Of a stretch of DNA of 64,000 bases, positions 34,625-43,365 are shown in pieces. The position numbers and the translations under genes are program-made. Position 1 is the stretch's first letter; every line of letters begins with the position of its first letter. Origin of the DNA: CAVTJL01 sp963735065 (GTDB taxonomy: Bacteria > Pseudomonadota > Alphaproteobacteria > Geminicoccales > Geminicoccaceae); NCBI GenBank assembly GCA_963735065.1, contig CAVTJL010000001.1:1116001-1180000 (forward strand). The letters run 5' to 3'. The notes under the pieces were generated by a model. The model worked only from the letters and a program-made list of their open reading frames with translations, had not been told where the DNA came from and searched no databases.

Positions 34625-36146
34625 GACCGGCCTCGTCTGGCAGGCCGGCGAGCAGCAGGCCAAGGCGCTGCGCATCGGCCTCGGACGCCGGAATGGGCGC
34701 AGACAGCCGGCCCCGCACCATGGCCTGGACCCGATCGGCCAGCGCCAGCACCTCGTCCAGGTCCTCGGAGACCAGGACCACGCCCGCACCCGATGCCCGT
34801 GCCTGAAGGATATCGGCGTGCACGGCCGCCACGGCACCCTCGTCCAGGCCACGCGTGGGCTGGTTCGCGATCAGCAGACGTGGCTCCCGCGCGAGGTTGC
34901 GGCCCAGGATGAGCTTTTGGATGTTGCCGCCCGAGAGCAGACGGACCGCCGTCGTCGGCTCGGCGCCGCGCACATCGAACCGCTCGATGATCTGCGCTGC
35001 CGCCTGTGCCGCAGCGCTGCGGCGCAGAATGCCCAGACGCGCGAAGCGCTTCTCCTTCAGCCGCTCGAGCGCGACATTCTCGGACACGTCGAGGTCGCCC
35101 AGAACCCCCTCGGCCAGGCGGTCCTCGGGAATGCGGCCCACGCCTGCTGCCACGAGAGCACGTGGCTCGAGCCGTCGCATCGGCTGCCCGAACAGCTCGA
35201 TGCGCCCTGCGCTCGGCTGGGCCAGACCGTTCAGGAGCCGGCCGAGCGACGTCTGACCGTTGCCGGCGACGCCGACGACGGCCAGGATCTCGCCGGCCCG
35301 CACCTCGAGGCTCACGCGATCGAGCACGCGTCGGCCGCGCTGCACAAGCTCGATGGCTTCGCAGCGCAGCAGGACCTCGCCGACGCGGCCGGCATCCCGC
35401 CGAGGCCGGACCACCCTGTGGCCGACCATCAGCTCGGCCAGCTCTCCGCGGGTCGTGCCTTGCGTCGGCCGCTGCGCCACGACCCGCCCGCCGCGCAGCA
35501 CCACGACGCGACCGGCCGCGGCCAGGACCTCGTCGAGCTTGTGCGAGATGAAGATCAGCGACAGGCCCCGATCCGCCATGTGCCGCAGGGTGGCGAACAG
35601 CCGCTCGCCCTCGCGCGGGCCCAGCACGGCGGTGGGCTCGTCGAGGATCAGGACACGTGCGTTGCGATAGAGCGACTTCAGGATCTCGACGCGCTGCCGC
35701 TCGCCGATCGAGAGATCGCCGACCCGTGCCGAGGGGTCGACCTCGAGCCCGAACTCGCTGCCGAGGGCCAGGAGCCGCGCCCGGCCTCGAGCGCGGTCGC
35801 TCCAGGGGCGCCAGAGCCGCTCCGTGCCGATCATCACGTTCTCGAGGACGGTCAGATTGTCGGCGAGCGTGAAGTGCTGATGCACCATGCCGAGGCCGGC
35901 CGCGATCGCCGCCACGGGCTGCCCCGGCGCCAGCTCCTCGCCGAACGCCAGGACGCGACCGCTGTCGGCGCGGTAGTGACCGAAGATGATGTTGACGAGC
36001 GTCGTCTTGCCGGCGCCGTTCTCACCCAGCAGCGCCAGCATCTCGCCCTGCGCGAGCTCGAGCGAGATGGCATCGTTGGCAAGGATGCCACCGAATCGCT
36101 TGCTTACCTCTTCGACCCTGAGGACAGGCTCAGCGCCCTCGATCAT
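34614..36146 (-). CDS. BMP-type ABC transporter ATP-binding protein (double ATPase)
   Basis: A 510-residue protein with two ABC cassettes, as in YufO/RbsA. The first has Walker A GENGAGKTTL (about 41-50), MVHQHFTLADNLTVLEN, LSIGERQRVEILKSLYR and ILDEPTAVLGPRE. The second has a lysine-less Walker A (VVGVAGNGQTSLGRL), normal for this family, then LLSGGNIQKLILGRNLA and LLIANQPTRGLDEGA. It powers the two permeases downstream. It starts 50 bp after the frameshifted binding-protein gene. Confidence 0.94.
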   Translation of the reverse strand: MIEGAEPVLRVEEVSKRFGGILANDAISLELAQGEMLALLGENGAGKTTLVNIIFGHYRADSGRVLAFGEELAPGQPVAAIAAGLGMVHQHFTLADNLTVLENVMIGTERLWRPWSDRARGRARLLALGSEFGLEVDPSARVGDLSIGERQRVEILKSLYRNARVLILDEPTAVLGPREGERLFATLRHMADRGLSLIFISHKLDEVLAAAGRVVVLRGGRVVAQRPTQGTTRGELAELMVGHRVVRPRRDAGRVGEVLLRCEAIELVQRGRRVLDRVSLEVRAGEILAVVGVAGNGQTSLGRLLNGLAQPSAGRIELFGQPMRRLEPRALVAAGVGRIPEDRLAEGVLGDLDVSENVALERLKEKRFARLGILRRSAAAQAAAQIIERFDVRGAEPTTAVRLLSGGNIQKLILGRNLAREPRLLIANQPTRGLDEGAVAAVHADILQARASGAGVVLVSEDLDEVLALADRVQAMVRGRLSAPIPASEADAQRLGLLLAGLPDEAGHAA

Positions 36147-36196
36147 TCACGCCGCCAGGCAGCGGTGGGGCCAGGCGCCGGCCGACCGGCGCACGC

Positions 36197-37187
36197 CTAG
36201 GCTGGCTTGCTGTCGTCGACCGGGACCTTGAAGGTGCCGGCCTTGATCTCCTTGCGCTTGGCTTCCATCAGCGCGGCCACGTCCGACGGCACCAGCTCCT
36301 TCGAGTAGACGCAGTCGTTCCCACCGTACTTCATGAAGCTGTACTCGCTGTAGTCGCGCCCGGCGGGCTTGCCGTCGCTCACGTCGGCGAGCGCATGGTC
36401 GAGGATCGGCCCGAAGTACCACATCGCGTTGGCGAAGACGGTCTTCGGATAGCGCGGCGTGTAGTCGAGCAGCGAGCCGATGGCGAGCTTGCCGCGCTCC
36501 TTGGCGGCATCGGCCGTGCCGATGCGCTCGCCGAAGAGAATGTCGGCGCCGGCGTCGATCTGGGCCAGACCCGCCTCCTTGGCCTTGGCGGGATCGAACC
36601 AGGTGCCGATGAAGCCCACCAGGAACTTGGCGTTGGGGCTGCCCTCGCGCACGCCCAGGCGGAAGGCGTTGATCAGGCGGTTCACCTCGGGGATCGGGAT
36701 AGCCGCCGACCGACCCGTAGGTGCCGGTCTTGCCCATATGCCCGGCAAGCACGCCGGTGAGATAGGCGGCCTCGTGGTTCCAGGTGCCGAAGACGCCGAA
36801 ATTGTCGCCGGCCGGGCCGCCGCTCGAGCCCATCAGGAAGGCCGTGTCCGGAAAGTCCTTGGCCACCTGCCGCGCCTCACGCTCGACCGCATAGGCCTCG
36901 CCGACGATCAGCTTCGCCCCCTGGCTCGCATACTCCCGCATCGCCCGGGGATAGTCGGTGTTGGCGACGCTCTCGGAGAACACATAGTCGATCCGCCCGT
37001 CGTGGGCGGCCTGCTCCAGCGCCTCCTGGAGGCGCGAGTTCCAGGCATTCTCGACCGGCGAGGCGTGGACCGCGGCAACCTTGATCTTGTCGGCCGCACG
37101 CGAGCCGCGCGTGCCTGCGGCCAGCGCTCCGGCGGCCACCGTGGTCAACACACCGCGGCGGGTCCAAGGGTGCGATCTGGCGGTCAT
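36197..37187 (-). pseudogene. BMP family substrate-binding protein, +1 frameshift
   Basis: The ligand receptor of the transporter downstream, in the Med/PnrA/BmpA family that binds nucleosides or purines. The ATG at 37187 follows AAAGG. A Tat-like signal (WTRRGVLTTVAAGALAAG) leads into DKIKVAAVHASPVENAWNS and, near residue 155, AYLTGVLAGHMGKTGTYGSV. There the frame breaks. The GGG at 36696-36698 (CCC on the coding strand) has one base too many. Dropping it restores GGYPIPEVNRLINAFRLG, then FIGTWFDPAKAKEAG, up to the stop at 36197, giving about 329 residues. Everything after the break is well conserved, so decay is very recent or the base is an error. If real, the transporter lacks its receptor. 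Confidence 0.88.
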
Positions 37188-37389
37188 GAGGGCGCCTTTC
37201 CTTTCCGGCTTGTCGATGTGCCTGAACTTGAGTGCTTGGCTTGCCCGGATGAAAGGCAGGCCCCGAAGAGGTGTCAAGGAAGGTCTTCGACCGGCCCTCG
37301 CAGGGTCAGTGGAATCATTGACATTCCTTCATTCCGCCTTCGATAGTTCGCTCGCGGTCGCGAGGCGACCTGGCGGTGGCTCCTGACGG
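37188..37389. promoter_or_regulatory. divergent promoter region, BMP operon and FecR-TPR-barrel gene
   Basis: About 200 bp between two divergent operons. This stretch looks lower in GC (TTGACATTCCTTCATTCC at 37318-37335) than its surroundings and should hold both promoters. TTGACA at 37318 fits a sigma-70 -35 box for the rightward gene, but I cannot fix a -10. Confidence 0.4.
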
Positions 37390-40300
37390 GTGATGCCAAG
37401 AAGAAGCGGGGGAAAGCGCTACCGCGCGTATCTGGGAGCCCTGCTGGCCTTGTGCGTGGCCGGGATGGTCGGGTCGTCTTTCGCGAAGGCTGCTCCGGTG
37501 TCGCGACCAGCACAGCCCGTGGGGTTGGTCGTGAGCGCCCGTGGCGATGCCGAGATCAGCCTGATCGAGGCGCGGGCTTGGCGGATCGTCGAGGTGCGGC
37601 AGGACCTCCTGACCGGCGATGACCTAAGGACGGGACCGCTTGGCGCGCTCGCGCTCCTCTTTTCCGACCACACCCAGATCCGGGTCCAGCGCAACAGCGA
37701 GCTGAAGGTGAAGGCCGTCGCCATGTCGGCGGCACAAAACACACTGCTCGACCTGGCGCGCGGTGCCATCTGGTCGCGCGCCCAGACGGGGGGCAGCGGG
37801 GTGCGGGTCGAGACGCCGGCAGCGACGGCGGCGATCCGGGGCACCGACTGGGCGCTCAGCGTCGATGGCCAGGGCCGGACGACCCTCATCGTTCTCTCGG
37901 GCGAGGTCCAGCTCGCCAACGCGGCTGGAACGCTGACCGTCCAGGCCGGCGAGATCGCAACGGCCCTTATCGGCCAGCCGCCCACCAAGACCTTCCTGGT
38001 CAACCCGAGCGAGCGGCCCCAGCTGATCCTCTACGCCGACCTCTCGAGCACCTTCCGCTACCTGCCGCCGGCACCCGGCTCGACGCCGGAGCGCCGCGCG
38101 GCCCGGCAGCGGCTCGAGGCGATTCCGCCGAGCGAGCGGAGCGCTGACGATTGGCTCGACCTCGCCGAGATCCTGATCGCCGACGAGGCGTGGCCGGCGG
38201 CCCGGGCGGCGCGCGAGAAGGCAGCAAAGGCCCTGGGGCCGGCCGCGCCGACATCGCCGCGGCTGGCCTATGTCGATGGCTATCTGGCCGCCTACGCCCG
38301 TGACCATGCCGCGGCGGCCGCCCGGTTCGGCAAGGTCGTGGGCCTCGACGCCTTTCGCACGACCCGCGCCCTGGCAGAGCGCTACCTGGCGCAGCTCTTG
38401 GCACGCGATGCCGATGGGGCGCGTGCGAGCGAGGTCGAGATCCGCGCGCTGACGACGCGCTCGGCCGATGCGCTGCTCGTGCTTCTGGTGACGGCAGGCT
38501 TCTTGGGTGATCTGGAGACCGCCGAGGCGCTGGCGCAGGATGGCGTTCGGCGGTTCCCGGACGTGGCGGCCTTCCGGCTGCTGCAGGCACAGATCAACCT
38601 GCTCCTCGGCCGGACCGAGGCGGTCGGCAGCACTGCTGACGCTGCGGTCCGAGCCCTGCCGAACGAGCCGCAGAGCTGGCTTGCCCGTGGCATCTATGAT
38701 GCCGACGTCCGCGGCGATTCGGAGGCGGCGATCGCGTCCTTCCACAAGGCGCTGGCCCTGACGCCCAATGACGTCGACGTGCTGAACGAGCTGGCGCTCT
38801 CCCTCTACGCCATCGACGAGCGGCGCGGTGCGGAGGCGGCCCTGCGTCACGGCCTGGCGATCGACCCGCTGGACGCGGTGCTCCTTGCCAACCTCGCCAT
38901 CATTCTCCTCGACGAGAGCAGGCTCGGCGAGGCGGCCGCAGCCATCGCCGAGCTGCGCGCGCGCGATCCGTCGCTCGCAAGCGGCCTCACCGCGGCCGGC
39001 CGGCTGGCCTTCCACCGCGGCGACGTCGATGCCGCGCTTCAGCTCTTCCTCGAGGCCGTGGCCGCCAATCCGGCGCTGGCGGACGCGACGCTCGGCACGG
39101 CCATCGCCTATGCCGCCAAGGAGGACTTCGCCTCTGCCCGCCAGGCGATCGATGATGCGCTGCGGCTCGACCCCAACGACCCGAACCCGGCGATAGCGGG
39201 ATCGGTGATCGCGCGGGATCTCGCCCGGGCGGACCAGTCGATCCTTCTCGCGCGCGAGGCCAACGCCCGCATCGAGCGCTCCGGCGGCAGCGGCCAGAGC
39301 TTTCTCTCTGCCAGCCGCGGCGGCGCCACCAATCTCGGCTCGGCATTCACCTTCCTCGACCTCGATGGCTGGGGTCGGTTCTACGCGGACCGGCTGTTCA
39401 GCGACTTCGACAGCGGGAGCCTCTTCTTTCGGGGTACGACGGCCACCGACGACCGCGTGCGCCGGTCATCCGTCACCCAAGGCCTGATCCTCGATCCGCT
39501 CGGCGCATCGAGCAGGCTGCGCTACACGGACCTGCTGCGCCGCCCGTTCACGGATGTCGAGATCGGCGGCTCGCTGGGCAACACGAGCGGTGCGTGGAGC
39601 CGCAGCGGCAGCTTCGACGTCGAGGCCTACCATGACCTGGGCAGGCCGGTCTCCATAGCGGCAGTCGGCACAGCGGCGGACGCCGACGGCGACCGCCCCC
39701 ACAGCGACACCCAGAGCTACGAGCTCACGACCCTGGCCGGAACCGAGCTGACGCCCTTCGACACGTTGAGCCTGGTCGGCTCGGCCTCGCACGCCAATGG
39801 CAACCTGCCCGGCTTCGACACCCAAACAGCCGTCGACAGCCGGGTCAGGGGCAACGACTACAGCTTGGGACTAGGCTACGGCCACAGCTTCGGCGCGCGC
39901 AACGAGCTGATGAGCCGCGTCTTCGTCGAGCGTCAGGAGGCGGACCTCAGGTCGACCGATCCTGCGACGACGATCGACAGCAAGGCCGATACCCTGAATG
40001 GCGGGCTCCAGCTTCGTCACGCCGTGACGCTCGGCAAGCTCGAGGTCAGCACCGGCGTCGAGGCCCTCGGCAGCCGGACGCAGTCGAACGGCGACGTCAG
40101 GACCATCATCTTCGGCGATGCCAGCGCGCGCGACGACACCCGAACCTGGACGCTCGGCAGCCATCTCGACCTTCTCTACGCGGCGACACCGGGCTTTCAG
40201 GTCGAGGCCGGGCTGTTTCCCGAGCAGCGCTTTGAGGACGGCAACGCCAAAGGGCCGCGTGCGGGACCACGCCTCGGTCTCGCCTGGCAGCCGATCCGCG

Positions 40301-40971
40301 ACCAATGGCTCCGCCTGTCCTGGCAGGACGACCGGCTGACGGATGCTGACGTCACGCTGGCACCCGTCACCGTGGTCGGTCTCTACCCCGATCTCGGCTC
40401 CTTCAACGCGACCGGCACCGTCAAGGCGCTCATCGCCCGCTGGGATGCGGAGTGGATGCCGCATCTCTTCACCTCGCTCGAGCTGCAGCACCAGGACCTG
40501 AGCGACATCACGATCGAGCTGCCCGGCACGCTGGCGAGGTTCCAGGCCGACGCGGCCGATGTCGACAGCGTCACCCTGGCAACGAACGTCTGGCTCGTGG
40601 GCGGCCTCGGGCTCTTCGCCACCGGCACGCTCCGGCACAGCGACAACCGGAGCGACGGGCCCGGCCATGGTGAGCAGGTCCCGCTGGTGCCCGGGCGCGA
40701 GCTGCGGGCTGGGATCACCTGGGTGCATCCGACCCAGGTCCGCGTGACGCTGTCCACCACGATGCTCGACGATCGGACCTCGGAGCTTTCGGGGGACGCT
40801 CACCTCGACACCTACGCGTCGACCGACCTTCAGGTGAGCTGGCAGCCGCTGGAGAAGCATCTCGACCTCGGTCTGTCGCTGCTCAACATCTTCGACGACG
40901 ACAATGAGCTGGGGCCCAATCTCCCAGCGCCGGGGCGCACCGTCCTGGCCACGGCTCGCGTCCGCTTTTGA
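37390..40971 (+). CDS. FecR domain - TPR - outer-membrane beta-barrel fusion protein
   Basis: A 1193-residue envelope protein (GTG 37390, or ATG 37393). After a signal peptide (about 10-34) comes a FecR-type domain (about 40-210: DDLRTGPLGALALLFSDHTQ, LARGAIWSRA, VETPAATAAIRGTDWAL, VLSGEVQLAN). Next is a TPR superhelix (about 240-640), for example ALALTPNDVDVLNELALSLY and DALRLDPNDPNPAIAG. The last 530 residues are amphipathic strands resembling a TonB-dependent-receptor barrel, ending in LATARVRF with the terminal Phe recognised by the BAM machine. The next gene, a CHASE2 cyclase, overlaps or follows at once. FecR/CHASE2 pairing is known in other bacteria; the barrel fusion is unusual. Confidence 0.85.
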   Translation: MMPRRSGGKRYRAYLGALLALCVAGMVGSSFAKAAPVSRPAQPVGLVVSARGDAEISLIEARAWRIVEVRQDLLTGDDLRTGPLGALALLFSDHTQIRVQRNSELKVKAVAMSAAQNTLLDLARGAIWSRAQTGGSGVRVETPAATAAIRGTDWALSVDGQGRTTLIVLSGEVQLANAAGTLTVQAGEIATALIGQPPTKTFLVNPSERPQLILYADLSSTFRYLPPAPGSTPERRAARQRLEAIPPSERSADDWLDLAEILIADEAWPAARAAREKAAKALGPAAPTSPRLAYVDGYLAAYARDHAAAAARFGKVVGLDAFRTTRALAERYLAQLLARDADGARASEVEIRALTTRSADALLVLLVTAGFLGDLETAEALAQDGVRRFPDVAAFRLLQAQINLLLGRTEAVGSTADAAVRALPNEPQSWLARGIYDADVRGDSEAAIASFHKALALTPNDVDVLNELALSLYAIDERRGAEAALRHGLAIDPLDAVLLANLAIILLDESRLGEAAAAIAELRARDPSLASGLTAAGRLAFHRGDVDAALQLFLEAVAANPALADATLGTAIAYAAKEDFASARQAIDDALRLDPNDPNPAIAGSVIARDLARADQSILLAREANARIERSGGSGQSFLSASRGGATNLGSAFTFLDLDGWGRFYADRLFSDFDSGSLFFRGTTATDDRVRRSSVTQGLILDPLGASSRLRYTDLLRRPFTDVEIGGSLGNTSGAWSRSGSFDVEAYHDLGRPVSIAAVGTAADADGDRPHSDTQSYELTTLAGTELTPFDTLSLVGSASHANGNLPGFDTQTAVDSRVRGNDYSLGLGYGHSFGARNELMSRVFVERQEADLRSTDPATTIDSKADTLNGGLQLRHAVTLGKLEVSTGVEALGSRTQSNGDVRTIIFGDASARDDTRTWTLGSHLDLLYAATPGFQVEAGLFPEQRFEDGNAKGPRAGPRLGLAWQPIRDQWLRLSWQDDRLTDADVTLAPVTVVGLYPDLGSFNATGTVKALIARWDAEWMPHLFTSLELQHQDLSDITIELPGTLARFQADAADVDSVTLATNVWLVGGLGLFATGTLRHSDNRSDGPGHGEQVPLVPGRELRAGITWVHPTQVRVTLSTTMLDDRTSELSGDAHLDTYASTDLQVSWQPLEKHLDLGLSLLNIFDDDNELGPNLPAPGRTVLATARVRF

Positions 40972-40982
40972 GGACGTCGCGG

Positions 40983-42836
40983 ATGCGGCCGCTCCGTCCT
41001 CCGCTCTGGCTGATACGTGCGGCGGTCCTGATCCTGGCACTGGGCTTGCTGAGCCCCACGGCCGGCTGGAGGATGGCGGAGAGCCGCGTCTACGACCTGC
41101 TGAGCCGCCTGGTGCCGCCACCGGCTCGTGCAGCGGACGGCGTCGTCCTGGTCGCGATCGACGAGCCCTCATTCGCCGATCTGGGGCTTCGTTGGCCGTG
41201 GCCGCGCGACCTGCACGCCACGCTCCTCTCCCGCTTGCACGCCGCGGGCGCGCGCGCCGTCGCCTTTGACATCGTCTTCGCCGAGCCCGGACAGCCGGCC
41301 GAGGATGCGGCCCTTGCAGCGGCCATTGCCGCAGACGGCCCTGTCATCCTGGCCACGGACGAAGCCAATATCGAGACGCCACAGGCAAGCCAGCACGTCA
41401 GGATAGAGCCCCTGCCGGAGCTGATCGCAGCCGGCGCCCTGACCGGCACGGCCCGGATCGAGCTGGACGCGGATGGGGTCGTTCGCCGCCTGCCGCCCGC
41501 GCCCGACAGCTTTGCTCGTGCCGTCCTTGGCGCCTCGGGTGATGTCGCCGACGCCACGGTGCCAACGCCCCCGGGAGCGTTGATGCGCTTCTTTCCGCCC
41601 GACCGAGACTTCACGCGGGTCTCATACTACCAGGCACTCGATCCGGAGGGGATGCTCCCCGATGGTCTGTTCCGGGATCGTGTCGTCTTCGTCGGCCTCG
41701 CTGTGGCGAGCACGCCCGACCCGACGACGCATCCGCCCGACACCTTCCTCACCCCGCTCACGCTCACGGATGGAAGGCTGGCGGTCGGAGCCGAGATCCA
41801 GGCCACGGCGTTCGCCAACCTTCGCGGCAGCCTCTGGATCGCTGTTCTGCCCCTGCCTGTCGTGCTTGCGGTCACGGCCATCGCCGTTCTCGCAACAGGG
41901 CTTTGGCTGCGCCGCTGGACCCCGCTCCGGGCCGGTATGGCTATCGTGGTTGGCGGATCGGCCGCCTGCGCGGGTAGCTTGGCACTCCTGGCCCAGCAGC
42001 CCGGGAGCTGGTTGCCGCCGCTGGGGCCCGCAGCCGGGGTGACGCTGGCCGCCATCGCCGAGGGCGCGGCCGCCTATCTCAGCGAGCGGAGGGCTCGCCA
42101 GTTCATTCGAGCTGCATTCAGCCGCTACTTGGCGCCTGAGCTGGTCGATAGTCTCGCCCGAGATCCGGGCCGGCTGCGGCTGGGCGGCGAGCGCCGGCAG
42201 ATGACCTTCCTCTTCTGCGACATCCGCGGCTTCACGCAGCTCAGCGAGCGGCTTCAGGCCCAGCCGGAGCGCCTGACCCAGCTCGTCAACCGCTTCCTCT
42301 CGGTCGCCACGCACGTGATCCGCGAGCACGGCGGCACGGTCGACAAATATATCGGCGACTGCGTCATGGCCTTCTGGAACGCGCCGCTCGACGATCCGGA
42401 CCACGCGCTCCATGCCTGCCGCTGCGCCCTGGCGCTGCTCGAGGCGGTCGAGGCGATGAGCTCGGCGGTCGCACGCGAGCAACCGGATCTGCCACCACTC
42501 CATGTCGGCATCGGCGTCAACACCGGCGAGGCCGTTGTCGGCAATATCGGCTCCGATGTTCGCTTTGCTTATTCGGCGCTCGGCGACGCCGTGAACCTTG
42601 CCTCACGTCTCGAAGGGCTGACGAAGACTTATGGTTTGCCCATCGTCGTCGGAGAGGCCACCGTGGCTGCATGCCCTGTACCCATGGCGTTTTTGGAGCT
42701 CGACCGCTTGGCCGTCCGCGGTAAGTTGGAGCCTGTGACGCTCTACGCTCTGTTGGGCGACGAGAGGCGCCACGAGGAAGAGGGCGATCCAGCGCCACGA
42801 CGAGGCTACCAGAGCGCCACGAAGCGCCAGGAGTAG
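40983..42836 (+). CDS. CHASE2 domain adenylate/guanylate cyclase
   Basis: A 617-residue membrane cyclase. A first helix (about 7-25) precedes a periplasmic CHASE2 domain (about 30-275: VVLVAIDEPSFADLGLRWPW, RAVAFDIVFAEPG). Three helices follow (about 280-360), then a class III catalytic domain (about 395-580: MTFLFCDIRGFTQLSERL, DKYIGDCVMAFWNAPLDD, ALGDAVNLASRLEGL). ATG 40983 is chosen; a TTG at 40968 would overlap the upstream stop. Recognisable homology ends at LYALLGDE near 42764; the last 24 residues are antisense to the neighbouring membrane-protein gene. It should turn an envelope signal, perhaps from the FecR-barrel partner, into a cyclic nucleotide. Confidence 0.92.
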   Translation: MRPLRPPLWLIRAAVLILALGLLSPTAGWRMAESRVYDLLSRLVPPPARAADGVVLVAIDEPSFADLGLRWPWPRDLHATLLSRLHAAGARAVAFDIVFAEPGQPAEDAALAAAIAADGPVILATDEANIETPQASQHVRIEPLPELIAAGALTGTARIELDADGVVRRLPPAPDSFARAVLGASGDVADATVPTPPGALMRFFPPDRDFTRVSYYQALDPEGMLPDGLFRDRVVFVGLAVASTPDPTTHPPDTFLTPLTLTDGRLAVGAEIQATAFANLRGSLWIAVLPLPVVLAVTAIAVLATGLWLRRWTPLRAGMAIVVGGSAACAGSLALLAQQPGSWLPPLGPAAGVTLAAIAEGAAAYLSERRARQFIRAAFSRYLAPELVDSLARDPGRLRLGGERRQMTFLFCDIRGFTQLSERLQAQPERLTQLVNRFLSVATHVIREHGGTVDKYIGDCVMAFWNAPLDDPDHALHACRCALALLEAVEAMSSAVAREQPDLPPLHVGIGVNTGEAVVGNIGSDVRFAYSALGDAVNLASRLEGLTKTYGLPIVVGEATVAACPVPMAFLELDRLAVRGKLEPVTLYALLGDERRHEEEGDPAPRRGYQSATKRQE

Positions 42837-43013
42837 GAAAGCCCCCGGCACGAGGCCGATCAGAAGATCGACCGGCGCGAGGCCTCTGCCCGTTCTCGCG
42901 CCATAGGCGAGCAGCACTACGCCTTCAAGGGCCATGAACCCGAGAATCAGGTCGACGATGTGCCCGCTCGCGAAGAGGTCGCGCTGCCAGGCGCTGAGAC
43001 GCTTCCGTGACAA
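42603..43013 (-). CDS. small hydrophobic membrane protein, 3' end overlapping the cyclase gene
   Basis: The recognisable part is about 80 residues: LSAWQRDLFASGHIVDLILG, then ALEGVVLLAYGARTGRGL, PGAFLLLALRGALVASSWRW and IALFLVAPLVA. It gives three hydrophobic helices, a plan I associate with small uncharacterised alphaproteobacterial membrane proteins. The proposed TTG start at 43013 is a guess. Beyond PLVA, at about 42760, the frame continues 50 residues antisense through the cyclase gene with no membrane character until a stop at 42603. The natural 3' end therefore seems to be lost. Possibly a remnant rather than a working gene. Confidence 0.5.
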   Translation of the reverse strand: MSRKRLSAWQRDLFASGHIVDLILGFMALEGVVLLAYGARTGRGLAPVDLLIGLVPGAFLLLALRGALVASSWRWIALFLVAPLVAQQSVERHRLQLTADGQAVELQKRHGYRACSHGGLSDDDGQTISLRQPFET

Positions 43014-43240
43014 TCGCCTCGCTATCCTGGGCCCGCAGGGATCGGAGGATGTGCTGCTTGCCAGTCTGCGGAACGAGGGGCGCCGGAACCCGCAAGCGGA
43101 CGTACCATCGCTAGCCGCGGCGCTGGAGAAACCGATTGTGAGGCATCCTGGGTCTCGGGACAGGCGAGTGCCACAGTGGGACACACCGCGCGATCGGCCG
43201 GGAGGACATCCCGCGTGAGTCCAGGGGGTCTACCCAGGGA

Positions 43241-43315
43241 TGGTTGGGGCGGCAGGATTCGAACCTGCGGATGCCGGAACCAAAATCCGGTGCCTTACCA
43301 CTTGGCGACGCCCCA
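43241..43315 (-). tRNA. tRNA-Gln (anticodon UUG)
   Basis: On the minus strand the 75 bases start TGGGGCGTCGCCAAGTGGTA. The acceptor stem TGGGGCG pairs with CGCCCCA. The anticodon arm is CCGGA-TTTTGGT-TCCGG with TTG at positions 34-36, and the T arm has GGTTCGAATCC. The discriminator A and encoded CCA follow. It reads CAA and CAG codons. Confidence 0.96.
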
Positions 43316-43344
43316 CCGCGACGCCTGCTAGATAGCAGTCGGGC

Positions 43345-43356
43345 GCCACGCGTGGC
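43345..43356. repeat. 12-bp palindrome upstream of tRNA-Gln
   Basis: GCCACGCGTGGC is a perfect palindrome in the 50-bp gap between the SAM hydrolase stop and the tRNA. It could end the hydrolase transcript or bind a regulator; nothing decides this. Confidence 0.3.
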
Positions 43357-43365
43357 AATTGGCGC

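Noticed and set aside
35200..35350. Loss of function in the second ATPase site of the BMP transporter ATPase
   Set aside because: A lysine-less second Walker A (VAGNGQ) is normal for this family, so it is not a defect.
34368..36200. A 610-codon open frame antisense to the double ABC ATPase
   Set aside because: No domain is visible and the opposite strand encodes a textbook ATPase.
37624..39015. A 463-codon open frame antisense to the FecR-TPR gene
   Set aside because: No domain, and the sense strand shows clear FecR and TPR patterns.
37390..40971. FecR-type iron-uptake regulator
   Set aside because: There is no FecI sigma factor, no anti-sigma cytoplasmic domain and no siderophore genes; the FecR part is the periplasmic type found with TPR and CHASE2 proteins.
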